In this document: piece by piece, positions 1-11,600 of the stretch
How positions within the stretch are numbered: position 1 is the stretch's first letter
Layout: every line of letters begins with the position of its first letter
Source: Posidonia oceanica
Lineage: Eukaryota > Streptophyta > Magnoliopsida > Alismatales > Posidoniaceae
Reading direction: 5' to 3'
NCBI GenBank assembly: GCA_037176725.1
Contig: JAZBRS010000050.1
Coordinates: 19,052,001-19,116,000, forward strand
Length of the DNA: 64,000 bases
Program-made: the position numbers and the translations under genes
The notes under the pieces: generated by a model
Database searches by the model: none
The model's input: only the letters and a program-made list of their open reading frames with translations
What the model was told of the DNA's origin: nothing

Positions 1-440
1 AAACGACTGAATAAGTTGCAGTGTTTATTAGATACTAAACCAGTGTCAGTTAATGTAACACAGTAGTTGCAGAAATATTTCATTTAGATTTCGTAAGAGC
101 TAATGTAACACGAAAACTAAAACACCTGAATAAGTTACAGTGTTATTAGAATTAGTAAAAGTGTTGTAAAGTAATATTTATTTGTTACTACACCACTGTT
201 AGTTATTGTAACAGTGTAGTTGTAGTAAAAATTCATTCAGATTTCATGAATAGCTAATGTAACACTAAAACTAAAATGTTTGAATCAGTAACAGTGTTAA
301 GAGATATAATTTAAGTGTTGCAACATAATATTTATTTGATACTAAACCAATGTCAGTTAATGTAATAGAATAGGTGCAGAAAGATTTCAAATAGATTTCA
401 TATTAGTTAATGTAACACGAAAACCTAAAAGAACTGTTTG
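1..440. repeat. Tandem repeat, unit about 150 bp, about three copies
   Basis: Three diverged copies follow one another; the anchor GTTAATGTAACA recurs near 52, 195 and 355. Each unit also contains a form of CAGTGT and ACTAAAAC. The array lies directly downstream of the splice donor of the FAR1-type exon on the minus strand, so it probably forms intron sequence of that gene. No coding potential is visible. Confidence 0.75.
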
Positions 441-465
441 ATTCTAGGCAGAAATAGATGCATAC

Positions 466-2073
466 CTTGGCATTTGGATTGTTCTCTTGAGACGGGTACA
501 CATTGAAAAATAAACTTTTATTCAATTCAAACTGGAAACAGTAAAATAATTTCCGAGTATACAAATCATTGACTTGTTTCTCCATTGCTACACCACTTTC
601 CATCTTCGCATCCTTATGTCTTGATTTATAATCACAAATGTTTTCAGTTTCTCTTTGCTTCCTTAAACAGTCCTCATAACGAGTTATAAACTCCAACAAA
701 GATGTGTGATGCGATATAAAACTCTGTACAAATGCAATCATACTCTTACTCCTTTGGGTTGAACTCATGCCTGCAAAAAACGTATTCACCATAAACGATG
801 GCACCCATTGATGTCTAATATTACAAATAGATATTAACCATTTGTTGTTGGTCAACTTGTACATTTGAATCCACTGCGACCAACTTTCTTCAAAAATCTC
901 TTCAAATTCAGATTCATATACAACTTTGTTAAACTGTTCTATTGCCTCAAATTTGGTGGCAATCCTGCCGAGCTTGTCCGATATTTTGTGCATTATATGC
1001 CACGCACAAAACCTATGTCCATTATTGGGTAAAGCCTCAGCTATTGCAGCAGTGATTGCAGGATCTTGATCAGTAATAATTGTAGGAGGAGCACGACCCA
1101 TGCATTCAATGAATCTTTCAAACAACCATATAAATGCTGAAGTATCCTCAGTGTAAATAAAAGCACCAGTAAATGTAACAGTCTTCCAATGATGATTAAC
1201 TCCACAAAACATGGCAAATACAAGTTTGTAATAGTTCGTGCGGTATGTCGTGTCAAACGTAACCGCATCTCCAAAATGCTCAAAATCATGTCTTGATATT
1301 GCATCTGACCAAAAGCAGTACTTTAAACGACCTTCATCATCCTTCTCGATAGCATAGAAAAAAGCTTCATTCGCAGACTTTTGTAGTTGGAAATGCTCAA
1401 CAAGAAATTGGGCATCATAGTCCTTCGTATCTTCCCTATAATCCCTCTTGAAATTCCATACATCTTTTTCAGTACATCCAATTTTATCATAGCCACCATA
1501 TTGTTGACTCATAATCTGGATCTGTCGAGATGTACTAATATTCGCAGTATGCATAGATTCAAGTTCTAACTTCTTAGAGACAGAGATACTTCTATTAACA
1601 GACAAATAATGCAACTTAGAAGGACTAACAAGTTCATGATTATGCTCCTCTACAAACTCGACGACATGCCAATTAACCCAATTAACATCAACTTTAACCT
1701 TCAACCTTGCATTGCAACCTACTCGTGTGCGACAAATTCTCTTATTCTGTTTTGGCTTAAAATCAGAGTGTTTTTCAGCCATCTTTTGTTTGGAAAACCC
1801 CTCCCTAGAGCAAACAAATAATTGTTGCGAGAACTTCCTTTCTTTAGTGTTCTTATAAATTCTTTGCTTTGTAGAATAGGAACGAACTGAAAAACCAGCT
1901 TTACCACCATAACATGTATAAAATGACTTAGCAGCATCAACAGTAGTGAACATTTGACCAACATATGGTTTAACAGACAACTGTTGATCACTAACTAAAG
2001 GGCAATCATCTAAAGCATTATCCGCAACAATAACTTCAGATCTTGTTTGCATATTACATTCTACAACATTCAT
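466..2073 (-). CDS. FAR1/FHY3-type MULE transposase, first coding exon (3' exons off window)
   Basis: The reading frame encodes an N-terminal FAR1-type zinc-binding domain (roughly residues 40-148 from the ATG at 2073; Cys in FVCSREG and RVGCNA, then HNH in EEHNHEL). A MULE transposase core follows (about residues 264-363) with acidic residues in VTFDTTYRTN and IITDQDP and the conserved HRFCAWHI. The open frame extends upstream to 2109 without an ATG. I chose 2073 as the start because it is the first ATG and a splice-acceptor-like TTTACTTGCAG lies just upstream at about 2100, which suggests a 5' UTR exon. The exon ends at 466 with AAG|GTATG, a good donor, so the SWIM zinc finger usual in this family should lie left of base 1. 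The position where the family normally has E in QRSES is K (QRSKS). It could be an active or dead transposase or a domesticated factor; the surrounding repeats favour a transposon. Confidence 0.85.
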
Positions 2074-2340
2074 CCTTACAACGAGTATGTATTCTCTGCA
2101 AGTAAACAAATACCTTTGTATTTAAACAGTTGTAGTGGAACTGAAACTAATAGGGCTAAAACAACAAACCGTTACGTAGCAATATACCTAATTAGTTAAC
2201 GTAACAATGAATCTGATACACATCAATAAAATCAATAAGTACAAATTGAAATATAATCTTAGCCCTTGAGAGTAAAAGCGAAACTAAAACTATTCAATAC
2301 TTAACAAAAACATTTAAACTGAAGCTTTCTAAATCGTTAA

Positions 2341-3085
2341 GGGTCGACGAAAAAGTACTAGTGAAACTAAAACTGTTAATTACGTAACAACAACTCTAGA
2401 AACTGAAAGCAAAAAATCAATAATGGTCGACCAAAAAAGTAATAGTGAAACTAAAACGATTTAATACGTAACAACAACTCTATAGACTAAAAGCAACAAA
2501 TGGGTAATGGTCGACAAAAAAGTAATAGTGAAACTAAAACTATTCAATACGTAACAACAACTCCATAAACTGAAAGGAAAAAATCAATAATTGTTGAAAA
2601 AAAAGTAATAGTGAAACTAAAACGATTTAATATGTAACAACAACTCTATAGACTAAAAGCAACAAATGGATAATGGTCGACAAAAAAGTAATAGTGAAAC
2701 TAAAACTATTCAATACGTAACAACTACTCCATAAACTGAAAGGAAAAAATCAATAATGGTCGACAAAAAACATAATAGTGAAACTAAAACGATTTAATAC
2801 GTAACAACAACTCTATAGACTAAAAGCAACAAATGGGTAATGGTCGACAAAAAAGTAATAGTAAAACTAAAAATATTCAATACGTAACAACTACTCCATA
2901 AACTGAAAGGAAAAAATCAATAATGGTCGACAAAAAACGTAATAGTGAAACTAAAACGATTTAATACGTAATAACAACTCTATAGACTAAAAGCAACAAA
3001 TGGGTAATGGTCGACAAAAAAGTAATAGTGAAACTAAAAATATTCAATACGTAACAACTACTCCATAAACTGAAAGGAAAAAAAT
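2341..3085. repeat. Dimeric tandem repeat, about 83-bp monomers alternating in two types
   Basis: About nine monomers are separated by ATGGTCGAC followed by AAAAAAGTAATAGTG. From 2425 onward two variants alternate strictly. One contains ACGATTTAATACG with CTCTATAGACTAAAAGC, the other ACTATTCAATACG with CTCCATAAACTGAAAGG. The higher-order unit is therefore about 166-168 bp. The array lies between the transposase start and the putative right terminus of the MULE, a typical place for subterminal repeats, and may hold its promoter. Confidence 0.85.
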
Positions 3086-3877
3086 AGTATACCTAATACA
3101 CAGATAGGGATGACAACTTTTTAAAACTCGCCAAGAAAATTAAATCGTTAACGTAACACATTAATTGTAACTACAACAGATTAACATAACTAGAATATAA
3201 TCAAAGAATTTTAATACCAAAACAAGAAGTAAAAAAACTAAAATTTTAACTATAATAGGTCAATATGAAATAACAAAACCAATAAAAATATGGACAGAAT
3301 CTTGTTATGTTCTTCTTATGACATTAGAATAAAATATAATAGGCCAATACAAAATGAAGAAAATCGACGACTACTAATCTGGTAACCTCCTTCTTCAACA
3401 AGCACAACGACTCCCTTTCTCCACACCGGTTTCAAACAATAGCTTGCAAATGAGGAGCAAACAGTTTTGGCAACTCTCCAAAACGTGAATGGATGGCTAC
3501 AGTAACGTGGAATGCAAAAAGTCACGTGGAATGCAAACAGTCAAGTGCTTCTTCCTCAAATATTCAACACGTTAACAACTCAAACGTATGGAGCCACGTG
3601 GAAAGGCAAAACAACCTTCACACATTATAATGAACATAACGTGGGGAAGGCCAAAAGACAAAAAAGAAGTGCAACAATTTGACATATAGAATGCCATGTG
3701 GAATGTTGCATTGCTTTTTCCAAGAAAAAGTCTTCCTCTACATCAATGCTTCTGACATCAAATCCAAAAAAACACATGGGATATCACTTTGAATCTCAGC
3801 CGTAGATTATAAATTGGAAAGCATCTGATTAAGGGCCTTACTTTCAATATTGAGGCCGAGCCTCATCCGAGAATTTG

Positions 3878-3880
<3 letters not shown>

Positions 3881-3963
<83 letters not shown>
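3881..3963. repeat. (TA)n microsatellite, about 83 bp
   Basis: An uninterrupted AT dinucleotide run lies between two divergent transposon-like termini: one reading leftward (AGGCAAATTC) and one reading rightward (GGAGACAGATC). It probably marks the insertion target of both. Open frames across it encode only alternating Ile-Tyr and are not genes. Confidence 0.95.
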
Positions 3964-3965
<2 letters not shown>

Positions 3966-4060
3966 AGACAGATCAGTTGCATCTTCCCTCAAATTAACTA
4001 TTTTGAGGGAAGATACAACATGGTGGTTGGATCCTAATCTAGTGGTTGGTAACAGAACCA
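3964..4060 (+). mobile_element. Hairpin-type transposon terminus (left end)
   Basis: Directly after the (TA)n tract comes GGAGACAGATCA, then a near-perfect inverted repeat at 3976-4019 (GTTGCATCTTCCCTC pairing with GAGGGAAGATACAAC, one mismatch), then GTTGGATCCTAATC. The same order, TA tract / GATCTG-like start / hairpin / GTTGGAT-type motif, is seen at 11,808 and, in mirror image, at 16,078. I read it as the left end of a TA-targeting DNA transposon. Its right end is not clear. The element has been split by the solo LTR at 4,386. Confidence 0.5.
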
Positions 4061-7000
4061 CCAAGGTGTATGTAGTGGTTTTGTTAATTATTTTTTTAAT
4101 ACAGAAAATAATTGTATAGATTGGAAGTGATGTGTCAATAGGAGTAGATTATGGTAACTAACCATGATTGGTTATTGTTATAATTTTTTTTAAATGACAT
4201 GAGACGTGTTGTGCCTTTGACACTTACTGTCCAGTTTGAAATTGAAAGCCCCACAAATCCAGGAAGTTACACAATTTATTTCCTTATTAATTGATTTTTT
4301 AACATAGTTTGGACTTATTACCTATGTATTTCCTAAACTATATTGAAATTTTAACACATTAGGATGTGAGGTTGTGGATGACATGTGTTGACACCCTATT
4401 TTGACAGGCTTGATCAATTGGAATCTCCTGGTGACTTCTGGAACCAAATCTAGGTCCAAACCTACACAATCCTTTTCATCCTTCTTTCCAAAACAAGCCC
4501 AAACTTAACCTAGACTTACACCTCTTTCCCAAGCCCAAAACCTACCCAAAAACCATAGGAAAACTCACCATTCCCAACTTAGCAAACCTACCCAAAAATC
4601 CTTAAAAATTTTCAAACCAAAATCATTCCCAAAAATCCTAGAAAACCTAGGTAAAACTACCCTTTTTCTACACCTCAAAACCCTTCAAAAACTTCCCCAA
4701 AACTAAACCCAAACTCTAGGTCAACACCAGAGACCTCAGGCCACACACTCCCCAAATTGCACCTCTTTTCTAAACCCCTAACCCCTTCATTTACCCAAGT
4801 TATCTTTTTCTCTCTCTTAGATTATTCTTTTCTCTCTCCTCTCTCTCTCTCCTGATTATCCTCCTTTTCACTCCCTTCCCTCTCTACTTCCTGTATGGCT
4901 GTGGGCCCCCCTTGTGCATCTATCTCTTCTGAATCTTATTTATATTTTTAACTTATTTTTAGCATTTTCTTTGATTTTCTAAAAATTATTTTCTTTCAAC
5001 TCCCCTCTTTCATCTTTATTCCCTCATTTCTCCTTTTTCTTCTTCCTTTTTCTTTTCTTTTCCTCTCTTCCACTAAATCCCTAAAAAATCCTTAAAAACC
5101 TCTAAAACCCTAAAACAAAAAGAAAAAAAACCAAAACCCTAAGAAAAATAATTAAAAACATTAAACAAACAATTAAAAACAAAAAACCTAACTAAATCTA
5201 ACTAAAACTAAAAACCATGAATGTCACTTAAAAAATGCAAGACTAATAAAAAGAAAATGCTATAAAATCAAGAAAAAGCCAAAATGTAATCAAAACAAGC
5301 AAAAGTAAAAACCCTACTAAAAAACAATCAAAAACAAATCCTAAAAGGAAAAGAAAACAATTAAAAAATGCTAAGGCAAGTAATTAAGAAAAAACCTAAC
5401 TTAACAATCCTAAAAAGAAACAATTTGAAAACTTGATTAAAAAATAAAAATAAATAATCAAAATTTAAGAACATCTAATTAAAAACTTAACAAGAAGACC
5501 TAACCAAAAAAAATATTAAAAGAAATTAACAAACAAAAACAAATTAAAAAAGACTTAACAAAAATCCTTAAAATCCTAATCAAAAGCTAAAACTTATCCT
5601 AATTAATCTGAAAACAATCTTTTAAAAAAAAACCTAATCAAAATCTCAAATATTTAACAAGAAAAACATAATTAAAAAACATTTTGAAAGACTTAAAAAC
5701 ATTTAAACAAATCAAAAACAAAAATCCCTAAAAATCCTAATCAAAACTAAAACTCTTTAATCATAATTAACTAATAAAAAACAATCATTAAAAAACTTAA
5801 TCAAAGTCCTAACTTAAAACAGAACCATTCTAAAAACCTTTCCCATTTTTATTTTATTTTTATCTTTTTTATATCCTTCTTCTTTCCCCTCTTCTTTTCC
5901 CTTTCTTCCTTTCTTCCTTTCTTTCTATTTTTTCTTTCTTTTTTCCTAGGCCGAGTCCGGCCCGTTCCACCCTTCCTCTTCCCCTCCTTTCTTTTTTCTT
6001 TTTTTTTCGTGCACAGCCCGGCCCACACGCACAGCTTCCTCCTTCCCCCCTCCTTCTTCTTCTTCCTCCTCAGTTCTCTCCCGCCAGCAGCTCCTTCTCT
6101 TCAAAAAATTTCAATTCTCTCTTCCCTCTCAATCCCATCGGCTCCAGCTCAGCTCCTCCTCTCTCTTCTCTCAGCAGGATCCCCGGGGAGCATTCAATGC
6201 GCGTTGCCTCTGGCCGTCCTCACTGCTGCTAGCTGCTGCTCCCGTCGGTGGATTTTGAAATCCACTGTGCGCTTCCACCCCATCGAGCCACCTGTTAAAG
6301 CTCCCTCTCCACTCCTCCTTCACTGCTCGTTTGTCGTCCAAGAGAGAGCAAGGAAATCCAGAGCAGAAGCCACCCAGAACTCCCTCCTTCTTCCATTGAA
6401 ATCAAGCCCCCTTCTTCTTCTTCCTTTTCACTGGAACCAGAGCCTCCAACAGCCCTCAAACCACTCACAATTCACCCCCCAATCTCGGCAAACCTCCACC
6501 ATCACAGCCTCCCATTCCACAACCAAATCCACCCTGAAATCACCCTCCAGTCACCCAAAATCCAAGCCAGAACCCAACACCTTGTCTCCCCAAAATTCCC
6601 TACTCCACAGTCCACAAAATCCCTCCAAATTCCGCCCAGAAGCTCACTATAACATCACCTTCCCAACCCCCCAAAGCCTCATCCTTCGTCACCACCACAG
6701 GCCAGACCCTCCATTTCAAACACCTGCACCCATTTTTCCAGAAAATCACCCGACTACCCAATCTCCCCCTCCAGGCCTCCACCTGCCCTCCTCTGAATCC
6801 AGAAACACCCACCAGACCTCCAGCAAGTCACCGCTACCCTCTAACTGAGCCAGAGAGCAGTACACCATCTCCCCCACCTCAGGCGACTCCTGCAGCACCC
6901 ACTGAAGCAATTCTCTTCTCCAGGCCGCGAAGCTTCACTCCAGATGCTCAGGAAGCTCCGGAGGACTCCACCGAGTTGATCCAGACGCCTGGAAGCCATC

Positions 7001-7929
7001 GACGACCTCCGCACCGCTCAGACGAAGCTCGCCGTCTTCTGCTGAATCAGCCGACGTCGGGGGAAGGATTTGGCCGTCGAATCAGGTACTCTCCTGCACC
7101 AGTACATTAGTCTTCCTCTCCTTCAGCTTTTCCGGCCTTTAGACTAGGGTTTCGCCACCTCTTCCCTGGAGTCAACGCTGCGGTCAACTGTTTCTTCTCC
7201 GGCGAGCTTTGAGCTCGGATCGCTGCTCCGCCAGCAGAACGCTACTCCGATCGTCGTCTGAGGTCCGCACGAGTCCCGGGAGCGCAGCTGTGCTTTCAGA
7301 ATGCCCTCCCGTCGCACCGATCGTCCGGACGGTCTTCCTCCGGACTACACTGTTTCGTTGTCTTCTCCGGCCATCACAGGCTCCGTCACGGCTCCCCGAC
7401 GCTGCTTCGAGGTCCGTCAGGCTCCAGTGAAGCTCGCCGACCGGTCAGCGCGTCCCCAGCACCCCTCCTCTGCCGTTCATGGTCGTTGGTAGCTCTGCGC
7501 TACAGTGACCATGGCCGCGGCCTTCGCACTGTAGCTTTATTTTCCCTAACCATGCGAATTTTGCCATTAATTGCATATCTACCTTGCTGTTTCATTTTAT
7601 TACATTCTGGTCCTGTCTTCGTTTATGATTCATTTAATTCTGAATTTAAATCTTATTAAATTGCATGAAAAACTTAATAAACTGTCTAATTGCATGTTGG
7701 TTCTTCTATTGTGTTTTTCTTTTAAGTTCATTTTAGTTCAAGCCCTCTGTTTTTTCATTTTTGCATGTTAGTCCTTTAATTAATAATCTGATTTAATGCT
7801 TTAAGTTTACCTTAGTAAATTGCATTTTTAAACCCTATCTTTTTCTTTATTTACACTTTAGTCCTCTGTTCTGTTAATTAATGCATTTCTATTTCAACTT
7901 TTCTTACTGTATTGCATTATTTCCCCCAT

Positions 7930-8420
7930 ACATTTTAATTTTTGCATATAGGTCCTTCACATTAATGCACAGCATCTGTTAAATCACATTTTTTTTATAT
8001 AAAATTGCATTTTAGACCCTGCATATTTCAAAATTACACATAAGTCCTCTGCATGCTTATAAAACTCTTTTAAATGCATATTTTTGCTTATAAAATTGCA
8101 TTTTAGACCCTGCATATTTAAAAATTGCATATAAGTCCTCTGTTTGCGTTCACAGACCATTTCAGACCACTCTTTTGCTTATAAAATTGCATTTCAACCC
8201 TTGCATGTTTCAAAATTGCATGTTAATCCTCCACATGATTTCAAAACTTATTCTAATGCATGTTTACCTTATAAAATTGCATTTTGAACCCTGTATTTTG
8301 CAAAATTGCACTCAGACCCTCCAATTTTCAAAAACCTTGCATAAAAGCCCTTAACTTTTCAAAATCTTTGCATTTAGACCCCTACTTTTTCAAAAATTGC
8401 ACATAAGTTCCCAAGTTTTC
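7930..8420 (+). repeat. Degenerate tandem repeats inside the solo LTR
   Basis: The phrase ATAAAATTGCATTT followed by AGACCCTGCAT and AAGTCCTCTGCAT-like text recurs every 80-110 bp with much divergence. It is a noncoding part of the LTR. A related, reverse-oriented, TGCAATTTT-rich stretch is present in the matching LTR near 58.5-59.0 kb. Confidence 0.7.
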
Positions 8421-9184
8421 TGAAAAGTCATTCTTTGGTCATTTTTTGCACTTCTGCATGCACTGCACTCATGCAACTTTGCATTTGGCATTCCTGCACA
8501 CACTTAAGCACACTTAGCTTCCATTTACATGGGAGGACCTGTTTTGCACATCCCTAGGACCTCCTGTACACTTTGATCCATTCTTCTCCCTTGTTCTGGC
8601 CCCTCTGCCTTGAAGTCGAGATATCTTCAGATTTGGCCGTTGGATCTTCTCAACCAAGCTACCTGGACGACCTCGGCGGAGCGCTCTTCAGCATGGACGA
8701 AGCATTTCTCAGATCAGGCTTCAGATTTCCAAGGTAAGTCCTCCTGAACCCCTGCACAGCATTCATTTGCACCTCATTTGCATTGCAAGCATTGTTTTTG
8801 CTTTTTGGTTTCTCGGGCATGCAGATTAGGACCTCCTCCTTCTGTCTATCAACTCTATTCCCCTTTTCGCGTACTCTTCGCATCTTTGTGTTGCGTTTCC
8901 CCTGGATTCACCACTAATTGCGACTTTCTTCTCCTTTTTCCACGATCCGATCGCATCGTGAACTTTTGGCAGCGTGCGAGACACATCGTGGGACACTTTG
9001 GTGGGAAACAGTCACAAAACAGTGGTAATCCCTCCACTTGCTTCTCTTCCCCTTTGTAGGTCTTCACACCTACTTTGCGCGGTCCTTAAACAATGTCTAT
9101 TCTCACGCACGCACTGTTTGCCTCCCCCTTGCTTCTCTTGCTCTTCCTCCTTGCATCTGCATCTGCATGGCTTTGTCGATGTTT

Positions 9185-9560
9185 TATTTCGCTTCGCTTT
9201 TGGCACCGTTTTGCGTGCCCACTTTACTTTTGGCACCGTTTGCGTGCCCGCTTTGCTTTTGGCACCGTTTTGCGTTCTTGCCCTGTCTTTGGCACCGTTT
9301 TGAATGCCCGCTTTGCTTTTGGCACCGTTTTGCGTGTCCGCTCTGTCTTTGCCACCGTTTTGCGTGTCCGCTTTCCTTTTGGCACCATTTTGCGTGCCCG
9401 TTCTATCTTTGGCACCGTTTTGCGTGCCCACTTTTGTTTCCGACACCGTTTTGCATGCCTGCCTTTGTTTTCTGTGCCGTTTCGCGTGCCACTTCCATTT
9501 TCTACACTGTTTTGTGTGCTAGCTTTGTTTTTTGCACCGTTTCACGTGTCGCTTCTATTT
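9185..9560 (+). repeat. 30-bp tandem array inside the solo LTR
   Basis: The unit GCTTTGCTTTTGGCACCGTT plus TTGCGTGCCC is repeated about a dozen times with small changes. Because 30 is a multiple of three and the unit lacks stop codons in most frames, long open frames appear on both strands; these are by-products. A shorter, diverged version of the same array is in the opposite-strand LTR near 57,260-57,560. Confidence 0.85.
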
Positions 9561-10292
9561 CTCGCATTGGTTTGCGTGTTTTATGCTGTTTTCTCCTGCA
9601 TGTCGCCTGCACTGCTTGGTTTTACCGCCGTTTTGCTTTTCCGTCTGCATTTGCATATAAGGCAGTGATGCTTATTGCCTGGAGTTTTCACGAGTTAGGT
9701 CTCGACCAACTTGGAACATAGACAGCGTTGCTGAGCACTTAGACTGCACGTTTACTTTCCTGCATTGCATCCCACCACTTAGAGCACACCTTTGAGCATT
9801 CATTCAGGCATTCATTAGCATTTAGGCATTCAAACCTGCATTCTCCTGCGTATGCGAGCGTAAGCCTAGAAAGACCGATTCTCGGGCGTGTTGGGGGTGC
9901 CTAACACCTTCCCCACACGTAACAGGAGTCCTTGCTCAGTCTTTTGGCCCGCAATGACCATATTGCCCTTATCCTAGGCATGAGTCATATCATTTGCATT
10001 CATTTGCACTTGTTTTCTTTTGCATTGCTTCGCATTGCATCTTTTGCTTGGTTTTGCGTGTTAACTCACGCATTTCCTTCGGTTTTCCTTGTCTCCTGAT
10101 AATAAACACAGTGGCGACTCTGAATTGTCTTATCTTCTTCTTTTCTTATCTTTTCTCCTTTATTTTAAGTGTTTTCGAGTTGAGCCCTCCTCCTCGGACA
10201 TAGCCGCTTATAGTGAGCCTGATTCCGATCGATGCAAGCGAGCTTCTAGCAGTGTGCATGGACGATCTGAACACCGGGATTACTACAACATG

Positions 10293-11045
10293 TAAGAACA
10301 CATTTTTATGGTAGTTATTACCATAAATACACTTTACAATTTTCTAGATCTAAAAAAGCTTCTAAAAAAAAAACTGTCATACGTCTAATAATATTTTATT
10401 AGTATTAACTTGATGAGGAAGGTTTTGATTTGAAAGATTCCTTTTATATTCAGAAATTGTAATACTGTTTCAATAGTATTAAGGATTGTTATTGTTTCAT
10501 TAGGATTGTAACTGTTATAGTTTGGAAATCGTATTACGATTTTTTTCTGTTTTATTAATAGCAACTATATATTCGGAATACAGTTTGTGAATGAAATCGT
10601 ATCACAGTTTCGAACCAATACAATAATTCCAAACGTAATACAGTTTCTATCTGAAATCGTATCACAGTTTAGAGTTTAAAATCAATTGCTAAAAGATATT
10701 TTATTACGTGTATTACTAAATTGAAACGGTATTACCAAGTGGAAATTAATACTCTAAAGTTTCAAAAATTCTTAAAGCAATATTGCTCAGTGAAGATCAA
10801 AGACGCTGGAGAGGTGGTAGAGCCGACGCTGGAGGCCACGACTACGCTGGTGAAGAAGGATGAGAGCCTCACCCGCATCATGCACCCAATCTATTCTCCT
10901 TCCTCTGGAAAAAATGGGGGTGTTTCTTTCTTCTGTCCTACCACCTCTTAAAAATAAACCCACAATTTAGTATTACAAATCTTCATTTTCTAATTTTTCA
11001 TCCATTCAGTATTACTGATTTGTTTCTAATTCAAAGAGGAATCCA
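10293..11045. other. AT-rich stretch with a short unrecognised gene-like fragment
   Basis: The first 450 bp are AT-rich with imperfect repeats of CGTATCACAGTTT and CGTAATACAGTTT. At about 10,790-10,910 base composition changes abruptly to balanced GC, and one frame reads VKIKDAGEVVEPTLEATT. It looks like exon sequence from a host gene, but I cannot identify it. No intact gene is visible. Confidence 0.4.
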
Positions 11046-11600
11046 TAAGAATTAAAAAAAATTTGTTGACGAGATCGGCTCGATGAAGGCGGCGCAAGAG
11101 TTCTGGGAGTCGACACACTGCTGGCCTAGCGGAGGAGAGCGAGTTCCCTCTGCCTTTGCTGGTCGAAGGTTGGAGTTGGCGTTGGGGGTGTCGAGGAGGG
11201 CGCGGTCGGAGCAGTTGGAGTCGTCTAGGGTGATCGACTGGATGCGGTTGAATCTACTCCCGATCTTTGTGGATCTACTCTGGTGGCGGGATCCGCTCCC
11301 GATCTCTCTGATCTGCTTGCTGGTGGCGAGATCCGCTAGGCGACAGGATAATCGAGGCGATGGGAGGAAGATTGCGTCGGGGAGGGCAGCGTCGGGAGAG
11401 GGCGACATGTCACGTGGGGTGGGGGGGACCGAAGACAGCATCGACAGAGGGCGGCGTTGAGAGGAAGACTGCGTCGGGGAGGGCGATGGTGGAAGAAGGG
11501 ATCAAGGTGTCGACGACGGGAGGGGGGGTGAGGGGTTTGGTGGATTCACAAGGGAGGGGAGGTGGGGAGGAGTGTTGGCGTTAGGTTTTGTTTTGGTGGT
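11046..11600. other. GC-rich unrecognised gene-like block
   Basis: A GC-rich island stands in AT-rich surroundings and is open in several frames. Read on the minus strand it looks like a 5' UTR with CCGACGC/TCTTCCTC runs followed by a coding-like stretch (for example IQSITLDDSNCSD). I could not assign a family. It may be another transposon-captured host fragment. Sequence beyond 11,600 is G-rich then A-rich and noncoding. Confidence 0.35.

Larger units (their letters stand above)
1..3879 (-). mobile_element. MULE-type DNA transposon, right-hand part (left part off the window)
   Basis: A FAR1-type transposase exon (466-2073), arrays of tandem repeats on both sides of it, and a hairpin-containing terminus at about 3,879 all lie on the minus strand. 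I infer that they belong to one Mutator-like element that continues beyond base 1. Read on the minus strand, the terminus starts AGGCAAATTCTCGG directly next to a (TA)n tract and contains the palindrome GAGGC-TCG-GCCTC. MULEs characteristically have terminal inverted repeats and subterminal repeats and duplicate 8-11 bp of target, and a TA-rich target would fit. The other terminus and a target-site duplication are not visible, so the element limits are inferred. The alternative is a domesticated FAR1-like host gene sitting next to an unrelated transposon end. Confidence 0.5.
4381..10292 (+). mobile_element. Solo LTR, 5.9 kb, Tat/Ogre-type Gypsy family (with TSD)
   Basis: The LTR runs from 4386 (TGTTGACACCC) to 10287 (GGGATTACTACA) and is flanked on both sides by the perfect 5-bp direct repeat ACATG (4381-4385 and 10288-10292). 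There is no primer-binding site, polypurine tract or internal coding sequence, so it is a solo LTR left by LTR-LTR recombination. A related LTR of nearly the same length sits on the opposite strand at 56648-62563. Inside, in order, are AT-rich and A-rich low-complexity DNA (about 4.8-6.0 kb), a GC-rich stretch (6.0-7.5 kb), degenerate repeats of about 100 bp (7.9-8.4 kb) and a 30-bp tandem array (about 9.18-9.56 kb). A stretch containing TGGCGACTC follows, 175 bp before the 3' end. Open frames inside it are compositional artefacts; I see no captured gene. Confidence 0.9.

Noticed and set aside
3850..4119. Open frames on both strands encoding alternating Ile-Tyr
   Set aside because: They are translations of the (TA)n microsatellite and have no independent coding evidence.
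5090..5160. Telomere-like CCCTAAA motifs
   Set aside because: Only isolated ACCCTAAAA words in A-rich low-complexity LTR sequence, with no tandem heptamer array.
6009..6848. 279-codon Pro/Ser-rich frame in the solo LTR
   Set aside because: The sequence is C-rich low-complexity DNA within an LTR. The related Tat-III LTR does not preserve an equivalent frame as far as I can see, and no domain is recognisable.
8974..9721. Several overlapping frames of 63-227 codons with LLLAPFCVP-like or QNGAKDR-like repeats on both strands
   Set aside because: They are by-products of a 30-bp tandem array, whose period is a multiple of three.
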